64,000 bases of DNA from Pantoea cypripedii. Lineage in GTDB: Bacteria; Pseudomonadota; Gammaproteobacteria; Enterobacterales; Enterobacteriaceae. Below the pieces are notes generated by a model. It made no database searches and had not been told where the DNA came from. It was given only the letters and a program-made list of their open reading frames with translations. Both the position numbers and the translations under genes were made by a program. Shown here in pieces: positions 1 to 7,638 of this stretch. The stretch is from the NCBI RefSeq assembly GCF_002095535.1, contig NZ_MLJI01000003.1, forward strand, positions 186,001 to 250,000. Direction: 5' to 3'. Every line of letters starts with the position of its first letter. Positions within the stretch are counted from its first letter, which is position 1.

Positions 1-372
1 GAAAGTGGGGCCAGTATCATTACGCAGAATGATATTATGCATTTTGCTAAAGATGGTGCTGATATCATATTGCTTCCTGCTCCGGGTACAGTGCCAGGAA
101 TGAGTCAGGAGGTGGTCAGCGAATTGATTGCATGTGTTCATCAATCCAAAAAGTTAGCAATGACTGCCATTGGTACTTCCCAGGAAGGGGCTGATACCGA
201 TACTGTGAGAAGGATCGCGCTCATGAGTAAAATGGCAGGTGCAGATCTCCATCATATCGGTGATACAGGTTTTACAGGATTAGCGCTGCCAGAAAACATC
301 ATGGCATATAGTATTGCCATTCGTGGCGTAAGGCATACTTATACGCGGATGTCACGTTCTGTTAACAGATAA
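1..372 (+). CDS. Partial barrel-like protein, C-terminal end (DUF7916-like)
   Basis: The window opens inside this gene. Frame 1 is open from base 1 and ends at TAA 370-372, leaving 123 C-terminal residues. Visible motifs are a Pro/Gly-rich loop (LLPAPGTVPG), a beta-strand/loop AIGTSQEG and the segment HHIGDTGFTG, a pattern typical of a phosphate-binding TIM barrel. It recalls a family of PEP-phosphonomutase-like or DUF7916 proteins often found beside PTS genes; this is recognition from memory. No substrate can be assigned. A perfect-palindrome terminator follows 35 bases after the stop, so it is the last gene of its transcript. Confidence 0.6.
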   Translation, partial: ESGASIITQNDIMHFAKDGADIILLPAPGTVPGMSQEVVSELIACVHQSKKLAMTAIGTSQEGADTDTVRRIALMSKMAGADLHHIGDTGFTGLALPENIMAYSIAIRGVRHTYTRMSRSVNR

Positions 373-400
373 CAGCTAAATTAATTTAATAAGCTGTCTA

Positions 401-434
401 AAAAAAAGCGAGACTTTAAAGTCTCGCTTTTTTA
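401..434. terminator. Bidirectional rho-independent terminator
   Basis: A perfect 22-base palindrome spans 407-428 (arm AGCGAGACTTT). It is preceded by a run of A (400-407) and followed by a run of T (428-433), so it can terminate transcription in both directions. It closes the partial gene ending at 372 and insulates the effector operon that starts at 693. Confidence 0.9.
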
Positions 435-692
435 TTAAAATCCAATGATGATTTTTAACATTCATAGGTGATTCATACTGGGTGAATGTCACAGAACAGC
501 AACATGACTCTAAATTAATATCGATAACAGGATGGCATCATCGAGTTATTTCTCTGATGTGTATAAAAACATAAAAAATAGGACAAATTCGAAAGTTATC
601 ATCTTCAGTATGGGTAACCTACCTCATAGCGACATGTTTTATTGGATGAAATATGTTGCTTCTTTTGAGTGATTAATTTCGAAGGTGATGAT
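435..692 (+). other. AT-rich leader of effector operon
   Basis: This 258-base gap is much richer in A and T than the chromosome to its right. I looked for a Hrp box (GGAACC-N15/16-CCACNNA) and did not find one. A candidate ribosome-binding site (AAGGTG, 682-687) lies just before the ATG at 693. No other gene or repeat is visible. The promoter must lie here but no clear -35/-10 pair stands out. Confidence 0.5.
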
Positions 693-2612
693 ATGCCGAT
701 TAATAATACACAGTCCTCAATTTATGTACCCTGCTCTAATGGTATTGAAAATAATTTAAGTGTGAAGTTAAATAAAGAAAATGGTCTGGAAGTTGACGGA
801 GCATTTAATACGGCGGAGGCTAAGTTTAAAGATGATATGCCTAAGATTTTGGTTGTTGGTTATTCTCCCACAGGAGGAGGCCATACCGCCAGAACATTAA
901 ACATAGTTGAAGAAGCCTTAAACAGTGGTTCCTTGCCTGAGGGTAGTCTGGTATTTATCCATGTTCCTCCTGTTTGGGAGGGAACGCCACGTCCACAGCT
1001 CTTAAATGCTCTGGCCGATAAACTATTGGCGAAAGGCGTGCAGGTAAAATTTGCAGAGTCCGACAAACCAGTTTATGGCTATCTCGATGCTAAAACCGGA
1101 GGTTCCGATGACCCGGAAATATTGAAAAGAATTGCGCTACACCCATTGCGTAATGATGATCAAAGTGGAAAAAATCAGTTTTTGAAAAAATACTTTTCAG
1201 CTGGAGATAAAGTTAAGTCTGCTGAACATGTTGAGAATCATACCACCGGTGGAAAAGTCGAAAACCTGAAAAGAATATCAGCCAACGATCTGATGAAAAG
1301 TTATGCAGGGAATAAGAATCTGCATGTTTTATCTGATATGGACCCTGCATTACAAAAAGCATCTTATAATACGGGTGTTCCATCTTCTAAACGTGTTGAC
1401 CAACAAAATCATGCAATCCTGCTTGATCCGACAAATAAAAATAACAATCAGTTATCAAAATCAGTGCTTGCAAAAGTGCTTGATGCACGAGGTGGACAGA
1501 TTTCTCATATTGCGCTGGGAGGGAAAAATACGCTGAGAGAAGTGTTGCGGGCTGCAAATAAGCTTGGAATTGATGACAAAACCTCACTCAAGGGAGGCAA
1601 GGCAGCTATCAATAAAGTATTATTCTCTGCAGCAAAACATCCTGATACAAAGGTACAGGATATTGTTAAGGGGTCAGTATTGATTGGTCAGGGAGTGAAG
1701 GCTCCTGATGATATCAATAAAGTTGTCTACGTTTATGCGCATAAAAAAATGCCGATCATTGCCGAACATATTAAGCAAGGGATAAATGCCGGAGAAAAAG
1801 ATTATAATGATAAAGCCTTTGTGTTTTGTGGTAAAGACGCCACGCCAGGACACAATGCAATGCACCTCGCATATTTAGCTGACGCAGATGGCATGACGAC
1901 TTCAGGGGCAGGAACCTGTGGTGAATTCGCTTATCTGCATCGTGAAGCAGGAGCGCAGTCGAATCTGCTTATTTTGCCTATTGAAGGTCATAATGAACAA
2001 GAGGCAATCGCAGACTCATTATGTCAGGAGTTCCCGAACAATATGTTACGCTTAAGTCCTGGTGAAAAACTGGAGCAGGGAACAAAGATCGATCAATTGG
2101 TAGCAAGGAAGCAAAACACTAAAAACGACAGTACGAAGAGTTATCATGACGTAATAAAAGCGATAAGCCAGGAAAGTACCTATGTAAATCAGGCGCATGA
2201 TATATTATTTGGTGTCAATGATATGGCTGGACAAGACAAGATCTATCAAACCATCGAGAGGGGAATGTATAACGATCCGGATATGAAAGCGACTCGGCAT
2301 TATCTCAAATTGTATTTTCAGTTGGAGAGTTATTTATCTCAGGACGTGGTTCAATATCCAATTAGTATTAAGTTTAAAGAAGCTGGGGCGCCGGGAGTTA
2401 CTTTTAAAAACTTTAATGAGGTTAAAGACCTCCTCAAAGATGATGGTCAATTGAAAAACCTGTTGGGGATGTCAGATAAAGTGAAAGTAAAAGAACTTCC
2501 CATGTTAGAGGAGTTAAGAGGGCTTGTGACTTCGACTGATAGCACCTCACTATCGGAAAAATTCAAAGATTTAAATGTTAAGATGGGTCATCATATGGTG
2601 ACAGGATTTTGA
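693..2612 (+). CDS. Putative type III effector with GT-B glycosyltransferase-like fold
   Basis: A 639-residue protein. I chose ATG 693 (AAGGTG five bases upstream) over an in-frame GTG at 669. The first ~45 residues are rich in Ser, Asn and Gln with no hydrophobic signal, as in type III secreted proteins. From residue ~50 a Rossmann-like strand (KILVVGYSPTGGGHTART) carries T60-G-G-G-H64, the glycine/histidine loop of MurG/MGDG-synthase-type GT-B enzymes. Residues ~401-438 contain SGAGTCGE (Glu411) and EGHNEQEA, resembling the nucleotide-sugar-binding second lobe of GT28 enzymes. A chaperone-like gene follows, and base composition is AT-rich relative to neighbours, suggesting transfer. Fold assignment is by motif only; secretion is inferred. 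Confidence 0.55.
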   Translation: MPINNTQSSIYVPCSNGIENNLSVKLNKENGLEVDGAFNTAEAKFKDDMPKILVVGYSPTGGGHTARTLNIVEEALNSGSLPEGSLVFIHVPPVWEGTPRPQLLNALADKLLAKGVQVKFAESDKPVYGYLDAKTGGSDDPEILKRIALHPLRNDDQSGKNQFLKKYFSAGDKVKSAEHVENHTTGGKVENLKRISANDLMKSYAGNKNLHVLSDMDPALQKASYNTGVPSSKRVDQQNHAILLDPTNKNNNQLSKSVLAKVLDARGGQISHIALGGKNTLREVLRAANKLGIDDKTSLKGGKAAINKVLFSAAKHPDTKVQDIVKGSVLIGQGVKAPDDINKVVYVYAHKKMPIIAEHIKQGINAGEKDYNDKAFVFCGKDATPGHNAMHLAYLADADGMTTSGAGTCGEFAYLHREAGAQSNLLILPIEGHNEQEAIADSLCQEFPNNMLRLSPGEKLEQGTKIDQLVARKQNTKNDSTKSYHDVIKAISQESTYVNQAHDILFGVNDMAGQDKIYQTIERGMYNDPDMKATRHYLKLYFQLESYLSQDVVQYPISIKFKEAGAPGVTFKNFNEVKDLLKDDGQLKNLLGMSDKVKVKELPMLEELRGLVTSTDSTSLSEKFKDLNVKMGHHMVTGF

Positions 2613-2634
2613 TTTAACGTTTTGACTTTATAAG

Positions 2635-2662
2635 TCCCCCATTTCTCTAGCAGATGTGGGGG
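2635..2662 (+). terminator. Weak intercistronic hairpin
   Basis: CCCCCA (2637-2642 region) can pair with TGGGGG about fifteen bases later, between the effector stop and the chaperone-like gene. There is no T-run, so it is more likely an attenuating or mRNA-stabilising hairpin than a full terminator. Confidence 0.35.
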
Positions 2663-2678
2663 TATCAGGGAGGTCCTT

Positions 2679-3056
2679 ATGAATCATAATTTCATGGGGG
2701 TAATTGACGATTTTTTTGCTAAGCAAGAAAAAAACTGTTTGGTCGATTGTCATTCCCCCATCAGGATTGTAATGAAAAATAACACAATCATTAATATAGA
2801 TATAAGTGAGGAAATGATAGTGTTATGGGCGGCGATCGCTGATTATAATATGTCAGAAATCGAACGAGTCGCCCAAATGTTCGACGAGACTCGACTGGGT
2901 TTTGAGAATAAAACGGGTGAGGTTTCTGAGTTGAACATTATTGATGGGGAAATTGTCTTAAGTTCCTGCATCAAAATGGAAAATATCCTATGTATTAATG
3001 CTTTCTCCGAAAGAATTTCGGCTTTCTCTCAATGTAATAATGAATTGATGTATTAA
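2679..3056 (+). CDS. Putative type III secretion chaperone (CesT-like)
   Basis: A small acidic protein of 125 residues directly downstream (66 bases) of the putative effector, with a good AGGGAGGT ribosome-binding site. It has no signal peptide or membrane segment. Size, acidity, the leading amphipathic helix (VIDDFFAKQ) and alternating strand pattern (IRIVMKNNTIINIDIS, then VSELNIIDGEIVLSSCI) match class I effector chaperones. Such chaperones usually sit next to their cognate effector, supporting the effector call for its neighbour. It could instead be an unrelated small cytosolic protein; the assignment rests on size, composition and position rather than a diagnostic motif. Confidence 0.5.
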   Translation: MNHNFMGVIDDFFAKQEKNCLVDCHSPIRIVMKNNTIINIDISEEMIVLWAAIADYNMSEIERVAQMFDETRLGFENKTGEVSELNIIDGEIVLSSCIKMENILCINAFSERISAFSQCNNELMY

Positions 3057-3137
3057 ATATACTGGATAGCATTCTCTTATTGTGTGTATGTTATGGAGGA
3101 GGAGCAGCCCATCACCGGACTGCTCCGGGTTATTCAA

Positions 3138-3767
3138 CTAGCTCAGCTCAACCCAGCGTTTCCCCAGCAGTACCGTTAACGCCACAATGGTGACAATCGC
3201 TGCCAGATGCATCACAAAGTCCTCTTTATGCAGATGCACCGGATGGCAAAAGGCCAGCAAGGTGACTGCCATGCAGGCAACCCCAAAGCCCGCCATCGAC
3301 AGACTGCGCACCGGATGTAGCGCACGGGTACGGCGCAGGCTGGCAATCATCATCACTATCATCGGCGTGCTGACCACCAGCAAAAATGTGTAGCAGTTGG
3401 TGCCATCGCCCACATGCAATGGCGGTTCGACGCGTGGAATGTTAAGAATACTCAACCCCAGCCACAGCAAACCCAGAGGCAACAAGGCTTTCCAGCTGAT
3501 GCTGTGACGTCCGGCAATGCTCATCGTAAAGGCGCTACGAATAGCCAGCGTACCGAGCAAAAAGGCCAGTGCCAGTTGTAGCATTGCCCAATGTGCACCC
3601 GGTTGTGACCAGTCAGTCAGGCTGCGTTGCACCAGAAAACTTGCCAGCACGCCGCAGGGCAATGCGCCAGCCAGCCAGCTCAGCACCCGCCAGCCCGTGG
3701 CGCGCGGACGTTTAACCGGCTGCGCCGATTGGCTGAGTTTTTCAATCAACAGGTTGTGATCAGTCAT
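3138..3767 (-). CDS. Anti-sigma factor, NrsF/DUF1109 family
   Basis: A 209-residue inner-membrane protein. After a ~30-residue cytosolic head (LIEKLSQSAQPVKRP) come about six hydrophobic segments separated by short loops, as in NrsF of Caulobacter, which holds an ECF sigma factor inactive at the membrane. The start is ATG 3767, with GGAG six bases upstream; an in-frame TTG at 3779 is less likely. The start overlaps the sigma gene stop by eight bases (ATGACTGA), implying translational coupling. It is the last gene of the minus-strand stress operon that begins with the peroxiredoxin at 6154. Confidence 0.85.
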   Translation of the reverse strand: MTDHNLLIEKLSQSAQPVKRPRATGWRVLSWLAGALPCGVLASFLVQRSLTDWSQPGAHWAMLQLALAFLLGTLAIRSAFTMSIAGRHSISWKALLPLGLLWLGLSILNIPRVEPPLHVGDGTNCYTFLLVVSTPMIVMMIASLRRTRALHPVRSLSMAGFGVACMAVTLLAFCHPVHLHKEDFVMHLAAIVTIVALTVLLGKRWVELS

Positions 3768-4311
3768 GATGTGCTCCAAAGCGGCGTAGATTGATCAGCG
3801 CACGATGCAACAGCGATTTCACCGCTGCGACGCTCAGATTGTTATGCGCTGCCGCCTCTGTCAGGCTCATTTCGCGTAAATGGACATGTTCGACAATCTC
3901 CCGCTGGCGTGAAGGCAACTGTCGCAAATATCCCGCCAGCTCCTCCTGTGTATCCTGACGTTGCGTATCCGCCGGGGCGGAAGCTTCCGTCAGATGTTCC
4001 TCTGCCACTTCCCAACGCTGATGACGCCCCCGACGGCGCAATGCATCCACGGCGCGCGCTGAGATGATCGCCATCAGCCAGGGCAGGAAGGGATAAGCGG
4101 GATCATAGGTATGACGGACCCGATGCACTGTCAGCAGCACATCCTGAATCACGTCTTCGATCAGCACGTCGTCAGCGAGCTGTTTTCGTACCTGCGAACG
4201 AATCACCGGCACCAGCGCTTGCAGCAAGCGTGTATACGCCAGCTGATCGCCTGCCTGCGCCCGTTCCATCAGTGCAGGCCAGCTGTTGCGCCCGGTATCG
4301 CTTGTATCCAT
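3760..4311 (-). CDS. ECF RNA polymerase sigma factor (SigF-like)
   Basis: 183 residues with both ECF regions. Region 2 includes IEDVIQDVLLTVHRVRHTYDP and FLPWLMAIISARAVDALRRR; region 4 includes LPSRQREIVEHVHLREMSLTEAAA and a helix-turn-helix ending VKSLLHRALINLRR. The start has an AAGGCGG ribosome-binding site. It is encoded between a DsbD-like reductase (16 bases upstream) and its probable membrane anti-sigma factor (overlapping downstream). In Caulobacter the SigF/NrsF pair responds to oxidative or metal stress; the peroxiredoxin and disulfide reductase in the same operon suggest a similar role here. The operon may be autoregulated, but I could not define a promoter. Confidence 0.9.
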   Translation of the reverse strand: MDTSDTGRNSWPALMERAQAGDQLAYTRLLQALVPVIRSQVRKQLADDVLIEDVIQDVLLTVHRVRHTYDPAYPFLPWLMAIISARAVDALRRRGRHQRWEVAEEHLTEASAPADTQRQDTQEELAGYLRQLPSRQREIVEHVHLREMSLTEAAAHNNLSVAAVKSLLHRALINLRRFGAHHD

Positions 4312-4327
4312 ATTCCGCCTTGTTGGG

Positions 4328-5560
4328 TCAGGCTTTTTTGTTCGCCGCCTGAGTCAGCGCGTCAACCACGATGCCGGGGGTTAACACCTGCGGCAACACT
4401 TTTGGCGGTCCGCCATCGGCTGGATACACCAGGTACATCGGCAGACCACCCTGACCAAACTGTCCCAGTGCATCATCGACATCAGGATTAAATTTGGTTG
4501 AGTCGGCCACCATATACAGCGTACCGGTTTTCGCCAGTGCGTCTTTAACCGCCTGGGTCGAAAGCGTGGTTTTCTGATTAACCTGACAGGTTATACACCA
4601 GGATGCAGTGAAATCCACGAAGATGGCTTTGCCATGGCCGCGTTCTGCCGCAACGGTTTGTGGCGTCCATTTTTCCTGGGTGATGGTTGCTGCCACCTGG
4701 TCGCCCGGCAGCCCCGATCCGGATTTGATCATCCCTGGCAGCGGAGCGAGCACCGCAATAACCAGAACGGCAGTGACGGCGAACAGAATTTTATGGCCTT
4801 TTCCGGCGAAGCGCCGTTTTTGTGCCATGCCGTACAACCACCCGGCAAAGCCCAGCACCACCGAGCCAGCCAGTAAGGTTGCCAGCGCGCCACTACCTGA
4901 CTGTTGCGCCAGTACCCACACCAGCCAGGCATAAGCGCCGAACATAGGAAACGCGAGGCCACGTTTCAGAACATCCATCCATGCACCGGGACGCGGCAGG
5001 AATTTTGCCAGCGCCGGAAACAGCGATACCAGCGTAAAAGGAGCGGCAAAACCCAGCGCCAGTGCAAAGAAAATCACCAGTGCAACGGCTGGGGGCTGGA
5101 CCAGTGCATAGCCGATGGCGCTCGCCATAAAAGGTGCGGCGCACGGTGTGGCGACAATAATCGCCAGTGCTCCCGTCAGGGCTGAACGAACGAAAGCACC
5201 ACGTCCGATGTCGATAGCGCCCACCTGCTGCACAGACAAACCGACTTCAAACACGCCAAGCAAATTGAGTGCAGCCGCGAGGATCACCAGCGCCAGCAGG
5301 GCGATAACCAGCGGTGATTGCAGCTGGAAGCCCCAGCCGACCGCTGCGCCGCCAGCACGCGCCGCCAGCAGAATCCCCGCCAGGGCCATCATGGTCACGA
5401 CCACACCGAGTAAAAACGCCAGGCCTTCACGGCGCGCGCTGGCGCTGTTATCAGAATGGCGTAACAGGCCCAGTGCTTTCAGTGACACCACCGGAAACAC
5501 ACATGGCATAAAGTTGAGAATAATGCCGCCAATAAAGGCGGCCAGCATGGCGGTTAACAT
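4328..5560 (-). CDS. Short DsbD-family thiol:disulfide interchange protein
   Basis: 410 residues, shorter than E. coli DsbD (~565) because the periplasmic N-terminal domain is absent. The protein begins directly with the CcdA/DsbD transmembrane domain (NFMPCVFPVVSLKALGL, then a second conserved ATPCAAPFMA), carrying the two membrane cysteines that pass electrons across the inner membrane. After eight or so hydrophobic segments, a thioredoxin-like C-terminal domain contains WCITC near residue 320. It probably moves reducing power to the periplasm; the adjacent exported peroxiredoxin, 15 bases upstream in the operon, is a plausible electron acceptor. Starting ATG has GAGG upstream. Confidence 0.88.
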   Translation of the reverse strand: MLTAMLAAFIGGIILNFMPCVFPVVSLKALGLLRHSDNSASARREGLAFLLGVVVTMMALAGILLAARAGGAAVGWGFQLQSPLVIALLALVILAAALNLLGVFEVGLSVQQVGAIDIGRGAFVRSALTGALAIIVATPCAAPFMASAIGYALVQPPAVALVIFFALALGFAAPFTLVSLFPALAKFLPRPGAWMDVLKRGLAFPMFGAYAWLVWVLAQQSGSGALATLLAGSVVLGFAGWLYGMAQKRRFAGKGHKILFAVTAVLVIAVLAPLPGMIKSGSGLPGDQVAATITQEKWTPQTVAAERGHGKAIFVDFTASWCITCQVNQKTTLSTQAVKDALAKTGTLYMVADSTKFNPDVDDALGQFGQGGLPMYLVYPADGGPPKVLPQVLTPGIVVDALTQAANKKA

Positions 5561-5575
5561 CGCTGGCCTCGTCGA

Positions 5576-6154
5576 TTAGTTAGTCGCGGTTTGCGGATGG
5601 GAGTCGCTGTACTGTTTCACGGCGGCGAGTGCTTTCTCGATATGGGTATCCGGGTTTCTGTCAGTATAACTCAGCAGGATGTCACCATTTGGCGCGATGA
5701 CATAGGAGGTACGGTCAGACAGGGTTTTGCCCTTCATCTCCATGGTGGTTTTATATTCTGCTGCGACTTTGGCACCTGGGTCGGCCGCTACCGTGAATTT
5801 ATCGCGGCACTCCAGTTTGGAGAAATCGCTGACCTGGTCGGTGTTGCCGGCGGTCACGCCAATCACTGTCGCACCCATCTTTTTGAAGCTGTCAGTGGCT
5901 TCAGCAAAATCATGCGCTTCCAGGGTACAACCCTTACTGAATGCCGCCGGGAAGAAGTAGAGCACCACCGGGCCTTTCTGTAGCGCCTGTTGCAGCGAGA
6001 AGGTCAGCGGTTTACCTGCCAGGGCACCTTGCAATTCGAAGTTGGGGGCTTTGGCTCCGACGGGCAGTGCGGCCTGCGCAGTGATGGCGGTGGCGGACAG
6101 GCCCAGCACGGCAGCCAGGGTCAGGGTACGAACGAGGTTTTTCATGGGTTTCAT
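5576..6154 (-). CDS. Exported peroxiredoxin (AhpC/TSA family)
   Basis: 192 residues with a cleavable signal peptide (hydrophobic TLAAVLGLSATAITAQA, cleavage near residue 28). The thioredoxin fold carries the peroxidatic motif PAAFSKGC followed by TLEAHDF, matching the PxxxSxxC active site, and a later conserved Arg (SDRTSYVI). A second cysteine (LECRDK) could act in resolution. It reduces peroxides in the periplasm, presumably recharged by the membrane reductase encoded next. First gene of the four-gene stress operon ending at 3138; GGAG lies eight bases before the ATG. Confidence 0.9.
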   Translation of the reverse strand: MKPMKNLVRTLTLAAVLGLSATAITAQAALPVGAKAPNFELQGALAGKPLTFSLQQALQKGPVVLYFFPAAFSKGCTLEAHDFAEATDSFKKMGATVIGVTAGNTDQVSDFSKLECRDKFTVAADPGAKVAAEYKTTMEMKGKTLSDRTSYVIAPNGDILLSYTDRNPDTHIEKALAAVKQYSDSHPQTATN

Positions 6155-6346
6155 TATCTGCTCCTGCGGGTTAGAGGGTGTTCCGGTTTTATGACTCTGT
6201 TAATCAGTTCGCTGGGAGTGCAGAGAAAGTTTCGGTCAGATGAAAAAAATTCGACATATGGGTGTTAAAGACCCGGCAATAAATGCCGATAACACGGCTG
6301 CAGCAGTTTATCAATTTTCTCGGGATATATTTTCAAAGGAGCAGGC

Positions 6347-7090
6347 ATGCAAGGGTTGGTGGTTCTCGTCATATGTATTGCAATCACGATTTTAAGCTAT
6401 AAAAAGATAGCAAATCGTTGCCGTGATAAAGGCCGTGGAAAGTTCAGAACCTTTCTAACCGCAGCAATAGCCAGTTTCTTTATCTTTGTGGTAACGATGG
6501 GCGTGGGGGTGGCTAATTTCTTTCCCAAAGATCCGAACTCAGACGTTGTCGATGTGCCGAAAGTCCCGATGATTAAATGGACAGAAGCGAAGGACATGTC
6601 ACTGGTCCATACCTTGATTGCGAAGGATATGAAAGAAAACCCTGCTCTGACCCAGGAAATTCTGAAAGAAATTTCTACCTACGCCGAAAACTCTCTTGAT
6701 CGGGGAATGGCCGAAAGTAATTATATTGATTATGGCGTTAGTAATAGTAAGTATATGACAGCTATAGAGAATTCAGATTGTCGCCAGCAATATAAAGCAC
6801 AGCTTGCGCCTTATAAAGCATGGCGTGATGCGCAGGACTGGCGTCCTTTTTCCGAATTCCCCAGAGAGATGGTGAAGCAGGAAGTATACAGAAGAGACCA
6901 GGTAACGGCCGAATATCTCAATCAGGCAAATAAAGTCGGCAACGTCTTAAATAAATGTACTTTCGCCCTTATTAGTTCCATCCCTCATCTTTCACGACCT
7001 GATGCGAAGCCAATTTTTATACCACCTTATGAATCAGCAGGTTTGAAATGCGTAAGGGATAATGGAGGAAATTATAATGTGTGTTATTAG
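6347..7090 (+). CDS. Hypothetical membrane-anchored protein
   Basis: 247 residues of unknown function. Two hydrophobic segments occur at the N-terminus (LVVLVICIAITILSY and FFIFVVTMGVGVANFF) separated by a short basic loop (RCRDKGRGKFR); the remaining ~190 residues are polar and would lie on one side of the membrane. Several cysteines (NSDCRQQ, NKCTFAL, LKCVRD, NVCY) suggest a periplasmic, disulfide-containing domain. The start has AAGGAG. The 3' end overlaps the next gene by 14 bases, so the two are likely translated together. It lies between the stress operon and the large toxin gene; a link to the toxin is possible but unsupported. Confidence 0.65.
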   Translation: MQGLVVLVICIAITILSYKKIANRCRDKGRGKFRTFLTAAIASFFIFVVTMGVGVANFFPKDPNSDVVDVPKVPMIKWTEAKDMSLVHTLIAKDMKENPALTQEILKEISTYAENSLDRGMAESNYIDYGVSNSKYMTAIENSDCRQQYKAQLAPYKAWRDAQDWRPFSEFPREMVKQEVYRRDQVTAEYLNQANKVGNVLNKCTFALISSIPHLSRPDAKPIFIPPYESAGLKCVRDNGGNYNVCY

Positions 7091-7445
7091 TAAAGTGATT
7101 TTTCCTGCATTGATGGCGCTGGTATCGGCATCTGCTTTCGCCGCACCGATTGACGGTGTGGCTGGTGAGCCATTTAAGGTTAACAACGAGGTGATCTGCC
7201 TGAAGGAAATACAACAGCAGATGACACCGTATCTTAAATCCTTCGAAGAAGAGAAGGGTGTTAAATATAAATTCATCGTCAAGGCCGGATTGAGTTACAA
7301 CGACATGGCAGGGCTGCGCCTGGAAGTGAAACGGGTTGATGCCGGGCTGAATGATCATATCGCCGATATAGATTATTACTGGATTCAGGAGCGCGGCAGC
7401 ATGTGTCAACCGGCTTATCTGATTCTCGATAGAACGGAAAAGTAA
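7077..7445 (+). CDS. Hypothetical small secreted protein
   Basis: 122 residues from ATG 7077, chosen because GGAGG (7063-7067) lies nine bases upstream and the signal peptide then begins cleanly. A signal sequence (VIFPALMALVSASAFA) would be cleaved before API. The mature part is ~100 residues with two cysteines (VICLKE, SMCQPA) and no recognised domain. It overlaps the end of the upstream membrane-protein gene by 14 bases, suggesting a two-gene operon and possible interaction of the two products in the periplasm. A short GC-rich hairpin (7459-7485, arm ACGTGCC) follows without a T-run. Confidence 0.65.
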   Translation: MCVISKVIFPALMALVSASAFAAPIDGVAGEPFKVNNEVICLKEIQQQMTPYLKSFEEEKGVKYKFIVKAGLSYNDMAGLRLEVKRVDAGLNDHIADIDYYWIQERGSMCQPAYLILDRTEK

Positions 7446-7638
7446 CATCCCATAATGACAACGTGCCCCCCACGCGGTGGCACGTACCATCTCCATTCAC
7501 TTACGCGATCTCCCCGTTTTTCTACCAGCTTTATAAGCTGATTCGTATCGTTTAATACGTTAAGGATTCGTGCGGTTCCATCGAGGGACGACTAAGCTAA
7601 TTCTCCCGGAGAGAAAATCTCTCTTTAAAAGGAGTTTT

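Noticed and set aside
435..692. Hrp box upstream of the putative effector
   Set aside because: No GGAACC followed at the right spacing by CCAC was found, so HrpL control cannot be claimed.
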